From contig VAFL01000013.1 of assembly GCA_005768755.1 (NCBI GenBank), positions 47,421-111,420 of the forward strand: a stretch of 64,000 nt of DNA, read 5' to 3'. This DNA is from Paracoccus denitrificans (lineage in GTDB: Bacteria; Pseudomonadota; Alphaproteobacteria; Rhodobacterales; Rhodobacteraceae). Below the pieces are notes generated by a model. That model searched no databases, was not told where the DNA came from, and worked only from the letters and a program-made list of their open reading frames with translations. The position numbers were made by a program, and so were the translations under genes. Shown here in pieces: positions 16,393 through 24,638 of the stretch (position 1 is the stretch's first letter; every line of letters starts with the position of its first letter).

Positions 16393-17177
16393 CCGGCGGC
16401 GGCAAGGATGCCTCGGGCGCGGATGCGGACGGGTTCATCCACCATGGCGCCATCGACCGCCACCGCCCCGTCGCCCGAGGCGAGAACGCGCCGCGCCCAT
16501 ACGATTTCCGCTTCGGTCGGAAGGAAGGCGCGCGTGACCGATTCGGTCTGGCGGGGATGGATGCAGAGCTTGCCGGTCATGCCGAGCGCGCGGGCATGGG
16601 CTGCATCGTCGGCGGCAATCGCCGGATCGTCGATCTGCACTGTTACGCCGTCAACGGGCGCGGCGATGCCGGCCAGACGCGAGGCCAGCACCAGCTCTGA
16701 CCGGGCCGGCAGAAGCACCTCACGCAAATGGGCGCAGCCGAGATCGGCGCAGAAATCGACCGAGCCGAAGGCAAGCCGCGCCGCCCCTGCGGTCGCGATG
16801 GCGCGGGCATTGGCAAGGCCAAGGGCGGATTCGATCAGGGCGATCACGGGGGTGCCGTTCAGGGCGGCGACCACCGCTGCCACCGTTGCCGCGTCTTCGG
16901 CTTTGGGCAGGATCACGGCGGCAAAACCGCCCGCGCGGGCGGCAGCACGATCGACGACGTGCCATGGCGTCCCGGCAGGGTTGATCCGCAAGAGGACAGG
17001 CAGGGTGGTGAAGCCGGTGCCGATCTGGTCGCGGGCGCGGTCCTTGGCCTCGACCGCGACGGCATCCTCGAGATCGAGGATCACCGCATCGGCGCCCGAG
17101 GCGGCGGCCTTGGCAAAGCGGTCGGGCCGGTCGGCGGGAACGAAAAGCGGGCAGCGGATCGTGGCGGCGCTTACCAT
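16389..17177 (-). CDS. CitE-like CoA-ester lyase (HpcH/HpaI family)
   Basis: 262 aa. CitE/Mcl/Ccl enzymes cleave beta-hydroxyacyl-CoA thioesters (citramalyl-CoA, malyl-CoA, citryl) by a Mg-dependent aldol mechanism. Visible: RCPLFVPADRPDRFAKAAAS at the N-terminus, DAVILDLEDAVA (first metal-site region), LIESALGLANARAI (metal-binding Glu), and GKLCIHPRQ near the C-terminus. It is downstream of, and overlaps, a hydratase gene of the mesaconyl-CoA type, so citramalyl-CoA cleavage to acetyl-CoA and pyruvate is the best guess. L-malyl-CoA lyase is an alternative. Confidence 0.8.
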   Translation of the reverse strand: MVSAATIRCPLFVPADRPDRFAKAAASGADAVILDLEDAVAVEAKDRARDQIGTGFTTLPVLLRINPAGTPWHVVDRAAARAGGFAAVILPKAEDAATVAAVVAALNGTPVIALIESALGLANARAIATAGAARLAFGSVDFCADLGCAHLREVLLPARSELVLASRLAGIAAPVDGVTVQIDDPAIAADDAAHARALGMTGKLCIHPRQTESVTRAFLPTEAEIVWARRVLASGDGAVAVDGAMVDEPVRIRARGILAAAG

Positions 17178-18007
17178 TCGACGCGCGCCTCCATCCCGAC
17201 CGGGCCGCCTTCTGTCGCGGACCAGAGGTTCAGCGCCGGCCCGTCCTCGACCGCGTTCAGGGTGAAGGGGGCGACGTCGAAGACCGGCGATTTCGCGCGC
17301 ACGGTGACGCGGCGGGGGGGCGCCCCGCGCAGATCCTGCGCGAATTGGGTCAGGAGCGTTGCCTGCAGCGGCCCATGGACGATCAGGCCGGGATAGCCCT
17401 CGACCTCGCGCGCATAGGGGGCGTCATAGTGGATGCGGTGGCCGTTGTAGGTCACGGCCGAGTAGCGGAAGAGGAAGGGCGGTGTCGGCACGATCTGCCG
17501 GGTGCTGGTGCCGGTGGGGGCGGGGTCCGGCGCGGCGCCGGATTTCGCCTCGGCCGCGGGTTCGCGGTAGACGATGTTCTGCCGTTCGGTCAGCACGGCG
17601 CGCGGTCCGCTGAGGTAGCTGTGTTCCAGTGTCAGGAAGCACAACAGGCCGGACTGCCCCTCTTTCGCCGTGACATCCAGAATGCGTGTGGTGCGGTTGA
17701 CGGTTTCGCCGATGCGGATCTCGCCGGTGAAATCCAGTGTGCCGCCGGCCCACATGCGCCGCTGCAGGGGCACCGGCGGCAGGAAGCCGCCGCGCGCGGG
17801 ATGGCCATCCTCGCCCAGCTGGGCCATGGGAGCGGCGGGCTGGCACAGGCAGTAATGGATCATCACCGGCGCGGCGGCTCCGTCCGACAGATCGCTTTCG
17901 CGGTCGAACAGGGCGTTGTAGCGGCGGACGGTTTCCACCGTCATCGGCTCGCTGGAGGTATCCTCGCGGCCGATCCAGCCGCGCAGATGGTCAAGGTCAA
18001 GCTGCAT
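17171..18007 (-). CDS. FAS1-like/MaoC hydratase (mesaconyl-C4-CoA hydratase-like)
   Basis: 278 aa double-hotdog protein. Residues about 50-110 carry the N-terminal hotdog (GGFLPPVPLQRRMWAGGTLD, FTGEIRIGETVNRTTRI). The second has FRYSAVTYNGHRIHYDAPYA (Asn/His dehydratase motif) and GLIVHGPLQATLL. This build is typical of HTD2-like and mesaconyl-C4-CoA hydratases that add water to an enoyl-CoA. Its stop overlaps the CitE-like gene by 7 bases, which suggests consecutive steps: hydration, then lyase cleavage. Confidence 0.75.
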   Translation of the reverse strand: MQLDLDHLRGWIGREDTSSEPMTVETVRRYNALFDRESDLSDGAAAPVMIHYCLCQPAAPMAQLGEDGHPARGGFLPPVPLQRRMWAGGTLDFTGEIRIGETVNRTTRILDVTAKEGQSGLLCFLTLEHSYLSGPRAVLTERQNIVYREPAAEAKSGAAPDPAPTGTSTRQIVPTPPFLFRYSAVTYNGHRIHYDAPYAREVEGYPGLIVHGPLQATLLTQFAQDLRGAPPRRVTVRAKSPVFDVAPFTLNAVEDGPALNLWSATEGGPVGMEARVEW

Positions 18008-18018
18008 CGGCGGCCCCC

Positions 18019-19179
18019 TCAGAACGACCGCGGCAGGCCGAGGATATGCTCGGCCACGTAGGAGAGGATCAGGTTCGTCGAGATGGGGGCGACCTGATAA
18101 AGCCGCGTCTCGCGGAACTTGCGCTCGACATCGTATTCGCAGGCAAAGCCGAAGCCGCCGTGGAACTGGATGCAGGCGTTCGCCGCCTCCCAGCTGGCCT
18201 TGGCAGCGAGGTATTTGGCCATGTTCGCCTGTGCGCCGCAGTCCTTGCCGGCGTCATAAAGGCGGCAGGCCTCCCACCGCATCAGGTTCGCGGCCTCGAC
18301 CTCGATGAAGGCTTCGGCAATGGGGAACTGGACGCCCTGATTCTGGCCGATGGGGCGGTCGAAGACGACGCGGTTCTTGGTGTAGTCGACCACCCGTTCG
18401 GTGAACCAGTAGCCGTCGCCGATGCATTCCGCCGCGATCAGGGTGCGTTCGGCGTTCAGCCCGGTCAGGATATATTTGAAGCCCTTGCCCTCTTCCCCGA
18501 TCAGGTTTTCCTCGGGGATTTCGAGGTTGTCGAAGAAAAGTTCGTTGGTCTCGTGGTTGACCATGTTCAGGATGGGGCGGACATCCATCCCCTTCTTCAT
18601 CGCCTCTTTGATATCGACGAGGAAGATCGACAGGCCCTCGGATTTCTTCCTGACCTGATCCAGCGGCGTGGTGCGGGCCAGAAGGATCATCAGGTCGGAA
18701 TGCTGGACGCGGCTGATCCAGACCTTCTGGCCGTTGACCACCCAGCGATCGCCCTTTTTGACGGCGGTGGTCTTCAGGCGGGTCGTGTCGGTGCCGGTGG
18801 TTGGTTCGGTGACGCCCATCGACTGAAGGCGCAGTTCGCCCGTGGCGATCTTGGGCAGGTATTTCTGGCGCTGCGCTTCGGATCCGTGACGGATCAGCGT
18901 GTTCATGTTGTACATCTGGCCGTGGCAGGCGCCGGAGTTTCCGCCCGAACGGTTGATCTCTTCCATGATCACGCTGGCTTCGGTCAGGCCAAGGCCGGAT
19001 CCGCCGTATTCCTCGGGGATCAGGGCCGCCATCCAGCCGGCGCGCGTCAGCGCATCGACGAAATCCTCGGGATAGCCGCGCGCCTCATCGACCTTGCGGT
19101 GATATTCGGCCGGGAAATCGGCGCAAAGGGCGCGGACGGCGTCGCGGATGTCCTGATAGGCGTCGTCGGGCGTAAGCAT
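18019..19179 (-). CDS. Acyl-CoA dehydrogenase
   Basis: 386 aa; the ATG at 19179 follows CAGGATCC at good spacing, whereas the upstream Met at 19209 has no ribosome site. The family introduces an alpha-beta double bond in acyl-CoA using FAD and passes electrons to ETF. FAD/substrate loops are recognisable: LQSMGVTEPTTGTDTTRLKT and GDRWVVNGQKVWISRVQHSD. The C-terminal part has QFHGGFGFACEYDVERKFRE. It is first in an operon with the hydratase and lyase and divergent from the LysR gene, so it likely performs the first oxidation of that branch. Confidence 0.88.
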   Translation of the reverse strand: MLTPDDAYQDIRDAVRALCADFPAEYHRKVDEARGYPEDFVDALTRAGWMAALIPEEYGGSGLGLTEASVIMEEINRSGGNSGACHGQMYNMNTLIRHGSEAQRQKYLPKIATGELRLQSMGVTEPTTGTDTTRLKTTAVKKGDRWVVNGQKVWISRVQHSDLMILLARTTPLDQVRKKSEGLSIFLVDIKEAMKKGMDVRPILNMVNHETNELFFDNLEIPEENLIGEEGKGFKYILTGLNAERTLIAAECIGDGYWFTERVVDYTKNRVVFDRPIGQNQGVQFPIAEAFIEVEAANLMRWEACRLYDAGKDCGAQANMAKYLAAKASWEAANACIQFHGGFGFACEYDVERKFRETRLYQVAPISTNLILSYVAEHILGLPRSF

Positions 19180-19227
19180 GGCTGGATCCTGAGTGGCGGG
19201 AACCCCCATGGCTTGGCCTTTGGCCTG

Positions 19228-19277
19228 TCATAAGTCAAATATGCAATATTGCTATGACGCATATCGTCAAGTTATGA
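19228..19277. promoter_or_regulatory. Nested inverted repeat: likely LysR operator / divergent promoter
   Basis: Outer arms TCATAA (19228-19233) and TTATGA (19272-19277) enclose inner arms ATATGC (19239-19244) and GCATAT (19259-19264). All centre near 19252 in the 104-base AT-rich gap between the dehydrogenase and the lysR-type gene. LysR regulators typically bind such dyads in divergent promoters. Confidence 0.6.
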
Positions 19278-19283
19278 TCGGCC

Positions 19284-20246
19284 ATGGATATCCGTCAGCT
19301 GCGCTATTTCGTCGAGATCATCGAGCAGGGGTCGCTGTCGCGGGCGGCGACGCGGCTGAATGTGGCGCAGCCGGCGCTGTCGATCCATCTGCGCAACATG
19401 GAGGCGGAGCTGGGCACCGAGCTTCTGCTGCGCAGCCGCAGCGGTGTTGTGCCGACCGAGGCGGGGGAGATCCTGCTGCGCTATGCCCGCACGATCCTGA
19501 ACGAACAGGCCAGCGCGCTGGACGAGATCCGCAGTCTGGGCCGCGCGCCTTCGGGCGAGGTACGGATCGGTCTGCCGGGCACCGTCAGCGACATCCTGAC
19601 CATGCCGCTGATTGAGGCGGCGGCCGAGGGGCTGCCCCGGGTGCGGGTCACGGTCTCGGAGGCGATGAGCGGCTTCGTTGCCGACTGGCTGCGCGAGGCG
19701 CGGGTCGATCTGGCGATGCTTTATGCGGTGCCGGATGATCCCGGCATGGCATCCTGCCCGGTGCTGGACGAGGAGCTGGTTCTTGCCGCCGCGCCGGGGG
19801 CCCTGCCGCCCGGCCCGGTCGGCTTTGCCGCGCTGGAGGGGATGCCGCTGATCCTGCCCAGCCGGCAGCACGGGTTGCGGGCGATGCTGGAGGGCGAGCT
19901 GGCGCGGCACGGGCTGCGGCTGGAGCCGAAGATCGAGATCGATTCCTACCGCAACATCAAGGCGCTGTTGGCGCGGGGCCGGGGCATGTCGATCCTGCCG
20001 CGCCAGACGGTCTGGCAGGAGCGCGAGGCAGGTACGCTGGATCTGCGGCCCTTTGCGGCACCGGGGTTGTCGCGGCGGGTGCATCTGGTCTGGCGGGGCA
20101 GCAAGGCCATGCCGCGCCATGTCCGGGCGGTTCGCGATCTGCTGGAAGACCAGATCCGCCAGCTGGTCGCCGGCGGGCAATGGCTGGGCGCAACGCTGCA
20201 TCCCGGCTTTGGCGGCGCGGAGGATCAGACCGGCGGCAAGGCCTGA
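19284..20246 (+). CDS. LysR-family transcriptional regulator
   Basis: 320 aa. N-terminal winged HTH: MDIRQLRYFVEIIEQGSLSR then AATRLNVAQPALSIHLRNME. The remainder is a periplasmic-binding-protein-like effector domain (GEVRIGLPGTVSDILTMPLI). It is divergent from the dehydrogenase-hydratase-lyase operon across a nested dyad, which it probably activates in response to a pathway intermediate. Its 3' end overlaps the convergent iclR-type gene by 22 bases. Confidence 0.9.
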   Translation: MDIRQLRYFVEIIEQGSLSRAATRLNVAQPALSIHLRNMEAELGTELLLRSRSGVVPTEAGEILLRYARTILNEQASALDEIRSLGRAPSGEVRIGLPGTVSDILTMPLIEAAAEGLPRVRVTVSEAMSGFVADWLREARVDLAMLYAVPDDPGMASCPVLDEELVLAAAPGALPPGPVGFAALEGMPLILPSRQHGLRAMLEGELARHGLRLEPKIEIDSYRNIKALLARGRGMSILPRQTVWQEREAGTLDLRPFAAPGLSRRVHLVWRGSKAMPRHVRAVRDLLEDQIRQLVAGGQWLGATLHPGFGGAEDQTGGKA

Positions 20247-21001
20247 CGGATCTCGGCCTTTACGGCGGCGATCAGCGCGGCTTCGCGGCCGCGGATGCGG
20301 TCGGTCAGGCCGACGATGCTGATGGCGCCCAGAAGCTGGCCATGCGGGGCGATCACGGGGATGCCGATCGCGCCCATCATATCGACGATCTGGTCGTACA
20401 TGCCCACGAAGCCATGGGCGTCGTAGTGCTGAAAATGCGCCTTCAGCCGGTCGCGTGACAGGCGCGGATAGGCGGCAAGATGCTGGCAGGTCATGTCCAG
20501 AAAGACCTCGCGCTCGGCTGGAGGCAGCGCGGCCAACAGCGTCATGCTGCCCGCGCCCACGCCAAGCGGGCGGCGCGAGCCGACGTGCAGATAATTCGCC
20601 CGGATCGGGAAATCGCCCGTTACCCGCTCGATACACACGGATTCCGCGCCGGAACGGACCGAGAGCAGCACCGTATCCCCGCAGAAGGCCGCCAGCCGCA
20701 ACAGGGCTGGGCGCAGCATGTCGCGCGGGTTCTGGCTGCGGGCGGCAGCGGCGGCAAGGGCATGGACTTCGGTGCCGAAGTCATAGCGCGGCGGGCTGCC
20801 GCTGCGGATCAGGAACCCGGCCTCGGTCAGGTCATCCAGAATGCGCAGCGCGGTGACGCGGTTCAGCCCGGTCGCATCGGCGATTTCGTTTAAGCGCAGC
20901 GGCGCGGCGGTGGAGAGGGTGGAGAGCACCGCGCAGGCCTTGGAAATGGCATTGCCCTTGGCCAGCCGCATGGCCGTGGGCGAAGAGATCGTCTTGCGCA
21001 T
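20225..21001 (-). CDS. IclR-family transcriptional regulator
   Basis: 258 aa from the ATG at 21001 (GGGAGC upstream). N-terminal winged helix: LRLNEIADATGLNRVTALRI, then LDDLTEAGFLIR. The C-terminal effector domain has SVCIERVTGDFPIRANYLHV and GAIGIPVIAPHGQLLGAISI. It is the last gene of the leftward CoA-ligase operon, 25 bases after the ligase stop, so it may autoregulate this operon and the divergent MaoC operon through the gap at 25776-26032. Confidence 0.88.
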   Translation of the reverse strand: MRKTISSPTAMRLAKGNAISKACAVLSTLSTAAPLRLNEIADATGLNRVTALRILDDLTEAGFLIRSGSPPRYDFGTEVHALAAAAARSQNPRDMLRPALLRLAAFCGDTVLLSVRSGAESVCIERVTGDFPIRANYLHVGSRRPLGVGAGSMTLLAALPPAEREVFLDMTCQHLAAYPRLSRDRLKAHFQHYDAHGFVGMYDQIVDMMGAIGIPVIAPHGQLLGAISIVGLTDRIRGREAALIAAVKAEIRQALPPV

Positions 21002-21026
21002 CGCTGCTCCCTGTCTTTGGGGCAGA

Positions 21027-23126
21027 TTAGCCGGGGGCATCGGGCGGCGCCATCTCGATCACAGCATCGACGGCCCAGGCCCCGTCGGGCGTGGCGATGA
21101 CAGGGTTCAGGTCGATGGAGACGAGCCGGGGGCCAAGCGCCATGGCAAGATGCGACAGGTGGGACAGCATTTTGGCCAGCGCGGGCAGATCGACGCCCGG
21201 TTGGCCCCGCACCCCGCGCAGCAGCGCATGGCTGCGGATGGCGGCGATCATCCCGGCGGCGGCCTCTTCGTCGAAAGGGCAACGGCGAAGGGTGACATCT
21301 TTCAGCACCTCGACGTGGATGCCGCCCAGCCCGAAGACGGCGACGGGGCCGAAGACCGGATCGCGCTGGATACCCATCAGGCATTCGGTGCCGCCGGTGA
21401 TCTGCCGTGCGACCAGAACGCCGGTGATCCGGGCATCGGGGCGGGCCTTGGCGGCGCGGGCGGTCAGGGTGGCGAAGGCTGCGGCCGCCGCCTCCGCCGA
21501 GGCGATGCCGGTCAGGACACCGCCGATTTCGGTCTTGTGGAGGATGTCGGGCGAAAGGATCTTCATCACCACGGGGAAGCCGATGGCATGGGCAGCCTTG
21601 GCGGCTTCGTCTGCCGAGATGACGGTACGTTCTTCAGCCACGGCGATCCCCGCGCCGGAGAGGAGCGCCTTGGCGCCAGCCTCATCCGGGGTTTCGTCCG
21701 GCGGGATGACGGGAAGAGGCAGGGCGGGCGCTGCGGCCGGGCGGGCGGCAAAGGCGCGGCCGATCCGCCCCATGGCGGCGACAGCGGCCACGGCGCGGGC
21801 GGCATCGTCAAAGACGACATAGCCGTCATCGCGATAGGCCTGAACGACCTCGGGCGCGGCCAGAACGCAGACGACCATCAGCCGGTCGGGCGCAGCGGCA
21901 GCAATGCGGCGCAGTTCGACCCGCAGGCGGGGCACCAGCGAGGCCGGCCCGCCGGCATGGGCGAAATAAGCGATGAAGGCGGCATAGCCCCCGGCCTGCA
22001 TCATCTCGGTGCCGAAATCACCGACGAGATGCGTCTCGTTCAGCGCTTGTGCTGTGCAATCGACGGGATTGCGGGTGGCGGCAAAGGACAGAAGACCCTT
22101 GAGCCGCGCTTGTGCCGCATCGGGAAGCGGCGGCATGGGCAGGGACAAAGCCTCGGCATCGTCGGCGATCATAATCCCCGCCCCGCCCGAGACGGTCAGG
22201 ACGCCCAGCGAGTTTTCGACCGGATAGATGCGCCGCGCGGCGGTTTCGGCGAAATCCAGCCCCTCCTGCGCGCTGGTGATGCGGATCGCGCCGCAGTCTC
22301 GAAGGATCGCATCGGTGACGGCGTCATTGCCGGCGAGCGCCGCCGTATGGGATTGCGCCGCATGGGCGCCAAGCGCGGACCGGCCCGCCTTCAGCATGAA
22401 CACCGGCTTGCGCGCGGCCCGGGCCCGTTCCAATGCGGCCACCATCGCATCGCCGTCGCGGATCCCCTCGACATAGGACAGGATCACATCGGTGCCGTCA
22501 TCCTGCGCCAGCCAGTCGATCGCATCGGCGGTGGAAATGTCGGCCTCGTTCCCGGTGGCGACAAAGACCGAGATGCCAAGGTTGCGGGTCGTGGCCGCGC
22601 AAAGGAGCTGCGCCCCGAAGGCCCCGGATTGCGAGGCGATGGCGACGCGGCCGGGCGGGGGGAAGCCATCTTCAAGCGTGGCGCTGAAGGTGCCCCAGAA
22701 GTTGTTTCGGGTGTTCAGGACACCCAGCGAGTTCGGACCGAGGAGCCGCAGTCCCCCGGCGCGGGCGCGGATCAGGATACGGTCCTGCAGCGCGGCGCCC
22801 TCGGCGCCCGTCTCGGCAAAACCCGACGAGAAGATCACGGCGTTGCGGGCGCCACGGGCAATCAGCTGCTCGACCGCATCGGGGATCAGCCGGTCGGGCA
22901 GCGCAAGCAGCGCCACATCGGGCGTTTCCGGCAGGGCCGTGATCGAGGCATAGGCCGCCCGTCCCTGCACCTGATCGCGCGAGGGGTTCACCGGGTAAAG
23001 CCGCCCGGCAAAGGGGCGCTGCAGCATATAGGCCAGCGCCCGCCCGCCGATCCGCGTGGCCGTATCTGAAGCACCGACGATGGCGACGCTTTCGGGGTTC
23101 AGAAGGCCGGTCAGGTCGCCGGGCAT
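21027..23126 (-). CDS. ADP-forming acyl-CoA synthetase (acetate-CoA ligase family)
   Basis: 699 aa; the start overlaps the stop of the thiolase-like gene (TGATG), which sets the ATG at 23126. The N-terminal half is the CoA-binding and ligase-CoA part (LLNPESVAIVGASDTATRIG; RLLGPNSLGVLNTRNNFWGT). The C-terminal half is an ATP-grasp domain (AVAEERTVISADEAAKAAHA; IGFPVVMKILSPDILHKTEI; GGTECLMGIQRDPVFGPVAV). Such enzymes activate a free acid to its CoA ester with ADP and phosphate as products, through a phosphohistidine. Here it probably activates the growth substrate or a released acid; the substrate is unknown. Confidence 0.87.
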   Translation of the reverse strand: MPGDLTGLLNPESVAIVGASDTATRIGGRALAYMLQRPFAGRLYPVNPSRDQVQGRAAYASITALPETPDVALLALPDRLIPDAVEQLIARGARNAVIFSSGFAETGAEGAALQDRILIRARAGGLRLLGPNSLGVLNTRNNFWGTFSATLEDGFPPPGRVAIASQSGAFGAQLLCAATTRNLGISVFVATGNEADISTADAIDWLAQDDGTDVILSYVEGIRDGDAMVAALERARAARKPVFMLKAGRSALGAHAAQSHTAALAGNDAVTDAILRDCGAIRITSAQEGLDFAETAARRIYPVENSLGVLTVSGGAGIMIADDAEALSLPMPPLPDAAQARLKGLLSFAATRNPVDCTAQALNETHLVGDFGTEMMQAGGYAAFIAYFAHAGGPASLVPRLRVELRRIAAAAPDRLMVVCVLAAPEVVQAYRDDGYVVFDDAARAVAAVAAMGRIGRAFAARPAAAPALPLPVIPPDETPDEAGAKALLSGAGIAVAEERTVISADEAAKAAHAIGFPVVMKILSPDILHKTEIGGVLTGIASAEAAAAAFATLTARAAKARPDARITGVLVARQITGGTECLMGIQRDPVFGPVAVFGLGGIHVEVLKDVTLRRCPFDEEAAAGMIAAIRSHALLRGVRGQPGVDLPALAKMLSHLSHLAMALGPRLVSIDLNPVIATPDGAWAVDAVIEMAPPDAPG

Positions 23127-24277
23127 CAGAGCACCTCTTCCGTTCCAAAAAGGGTTGTGACCTGGCTGGAGAGCGCGCCACCGTTGCCGTGGCACAGGGC
23201 GATTTTCGGCGCAGGCAACTGCCGGTCGCCGGCGGTGCCGCGCAGCTGGCGCACGGCCTCGACCATCAGGAACAGGCCATACATGCCGGGATGCATGCAG
23301 GAGAGGCCGCCGCCCGAGGTGTTGACGGCCAGCCCGCCGCCCGGCGCGATATGCCCGCCCGAGATGAAGCGCCCGCCCTCGCCCTTGGGGCAGAAGCCGA
23401 GGTCTTCCAGCAGCAGGATCGTGTTGATCGTGAAGGCGTCGTAGAGCATGACGAGGTCGATCTCGTCCCGCGCGACACCGGAGAGGGCCAGCGCCCGGGG
23501 GCCGCTTTCCGAGGCGGCGGTCACAGTCAGGTCGGGCATTTCAGTGATGGAGCGGTGCCATTGCGCCGAATTGCCGCCAAGGAAATAGACGGGCGTCTGC
23601 GGCAGGTCGCTGGCGCGGTCGGTCCGGGTCATGACGATGGCGCCGCCGCCATCGGTGACAAGGCAGCAGTCGCGCACCGTCAGCGGGTCCGAGATCATGC
23701 GCGCGCCAAGGACATCCGCAACGGTCAGCGGGCCGCGCATCTGCGCCTCGGGGTTCAGATTGGCCCAGGCCCGGGCGGCGACGGCGACCTCGGCCAGCTG
23801 CTCACGCGTGGTGCCGTATTGGTGCATGTGGCGCGCCGCGGCGAGCGCATAGTTCGAGATCGGATGGCGGGGGCGATAGGGTTCCTCCTGCCACTGCACC
23901 TCGGACATCGAGACGAGGCGGCCTCCGGCGCTGGCCTGATTGGAGCCGTAGCAGATCAGGGCGGCATCGCAGAGGCCGGCATCCAGCGCCAGCGCCGCCT
24001 CGATCACATGGGATTCGAAGCTGGATCCGCCGGTGTTCGCGCCGCCGACAAAGCGCGGCCGGATGCCGAGATATTCGCAGATCGTCAGGGTGGGGAAGGC
24101 GTGGGACGAGGTGGCCGAGAACACGCCGTCGATCTGCGCGGGCGTCAGCCCGGCCTCGGCGATGGCGGCAAGCGCGGCACCGGCCATGTTCTCGGTCGCG
24201 CTGAAGCCCGGGACCCTGCCGATTTTGAAGGTGCCGATGCCGGCGATGGCGGTGCGGCCGCGCAGGGGGTGGGTCAT
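23126..24277 (-). CDS. Thiolase-like lipid-transfer family protein (possible retro-aldolase)
   Basis: 383 aa thiolase-fold protein. The usual first catalytic Cys motif is replaced by GGANTGGSSFESHVIEAALA, while the second-half glycine/histidine motifs remain (GGLAVNTSGGGLSCMHPGMY; LCHGNGGALSSQ). Non-thiolytic members of this group, such as Ltp2 of steroid degraders, act with a DUF35 partner as aldolases that cleave branched beta-hydroxyacyl-CoA. A DUF35 gene overlaps its start here by 4 bases, so an aldolase pair is the preferred reading. Ordinary thiolysis seems less likely. Confidence 0.78.
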   Translation of the reverse strand: MTHPLRGRTAIAGIGTFKIGRVPGFSATENMAGAALAAIAEAGLTPAQIDGVFSATSSHAFPTLTICEYLGIRPRFVGGANTGGSSFESHVIEAALALDAGLCDAALICYGSNQASAGGRLVSMSEVQWQEEPYRPRHPISNYALAAARHMHQYGTTREQLAEVAVAARAWANLNPEAQMRGPLTVADVLGARMISDPLTVRDCCLVTDGGGAIVMTRTDRASDLPQTPVYFLGGNSAQWHRSITEMPDLTVTAASESGPRALALSGVARDEIDLVMLYDAFTINTILLLEDLGFCPKGEGGRFISGGHIAPGGGLAVNTSGGGLSCMHPGMYGLFLMVEAVRQLRGTAGDRQLPAPKIALCHGNGGALSSQVTTLFGTEEVL

Positions 24278-24636
24278 GCTGCACCTGTGTCGATGTCGAA
24301 GACCACGGCCGGCCCGGTGGGCAGGTCGGCAATGCGCGCGCGGACCGGGGTGCCGATGGGGCAGGTCTCGACCCCTGCGACTGTGGACATCATGCGCGGG
24401 CCTTCCTCAAGGTCGATCAGGGCGACGTTCCAGTTCCCTTCCCGGGCGCGGGTGACGGTGATGGAATAGACGGTGCCGCGCCCCGTGGCCGTCACCCAGT
24501 CCAGATCGGCTTCGCCGGTGCCGGGAATGGCAAGGCGCGGATAGAAGCAATGCCGCCCGGTGCTGCGCGACCGCTGGATCATGAAGCGGCCCTCGGCAAG
24601 GAAGGCCTTGAAAGTGGCTTCGGGGCCTTGCGGCAT
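24274..24636 (-). CDS. DUF35 / OB-fold partner protein
   Basis: 120 aa. An N-terminal short zinc-ribbon-like region is reduced (only one Cys: RHCFYPRLA) and is followed by an OB fold (GRGTVYSITVTRAREGNWNV, ALIDLEEGPRMMSTV). DUF35 proteins bind thiolase-like or MaoC-like subunits and shape the CoA site. The ATGA overlap with the thiolase-like gene supports a stoichiometric complex. Loss of the zinc cysteines is known in some members. Confidence 0.8.
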   Translation of the reverse strand: MPQGPEATFKAFLAEGRFMIQRSRSTGRHCFYPRLAIPGTGEADLDWVTATGRGTVYSITVTRAREGNWNVALIDLEEGPRMMSTVAGVETCPIGTPVRARIADLPTGPAVVFDIDTGAA

Positions 24637-24638
24637 GG

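Noticed and set aside
17737..19233. Plus-strand frame of 498 codons opposite the acyl-CoA dehydrogenase
   Set aside because: Shadow frame; the minus strand has a full-length dehydrogenase.
20841..23069. Plus-strand open frame of 742 codons opposite the acyl-CoA ligase
   Set aside because: Glycine/arginine/aspartate-rich shadow; the opposite strand encodes a clear ATP-grasp ligase with coupled neighbours.
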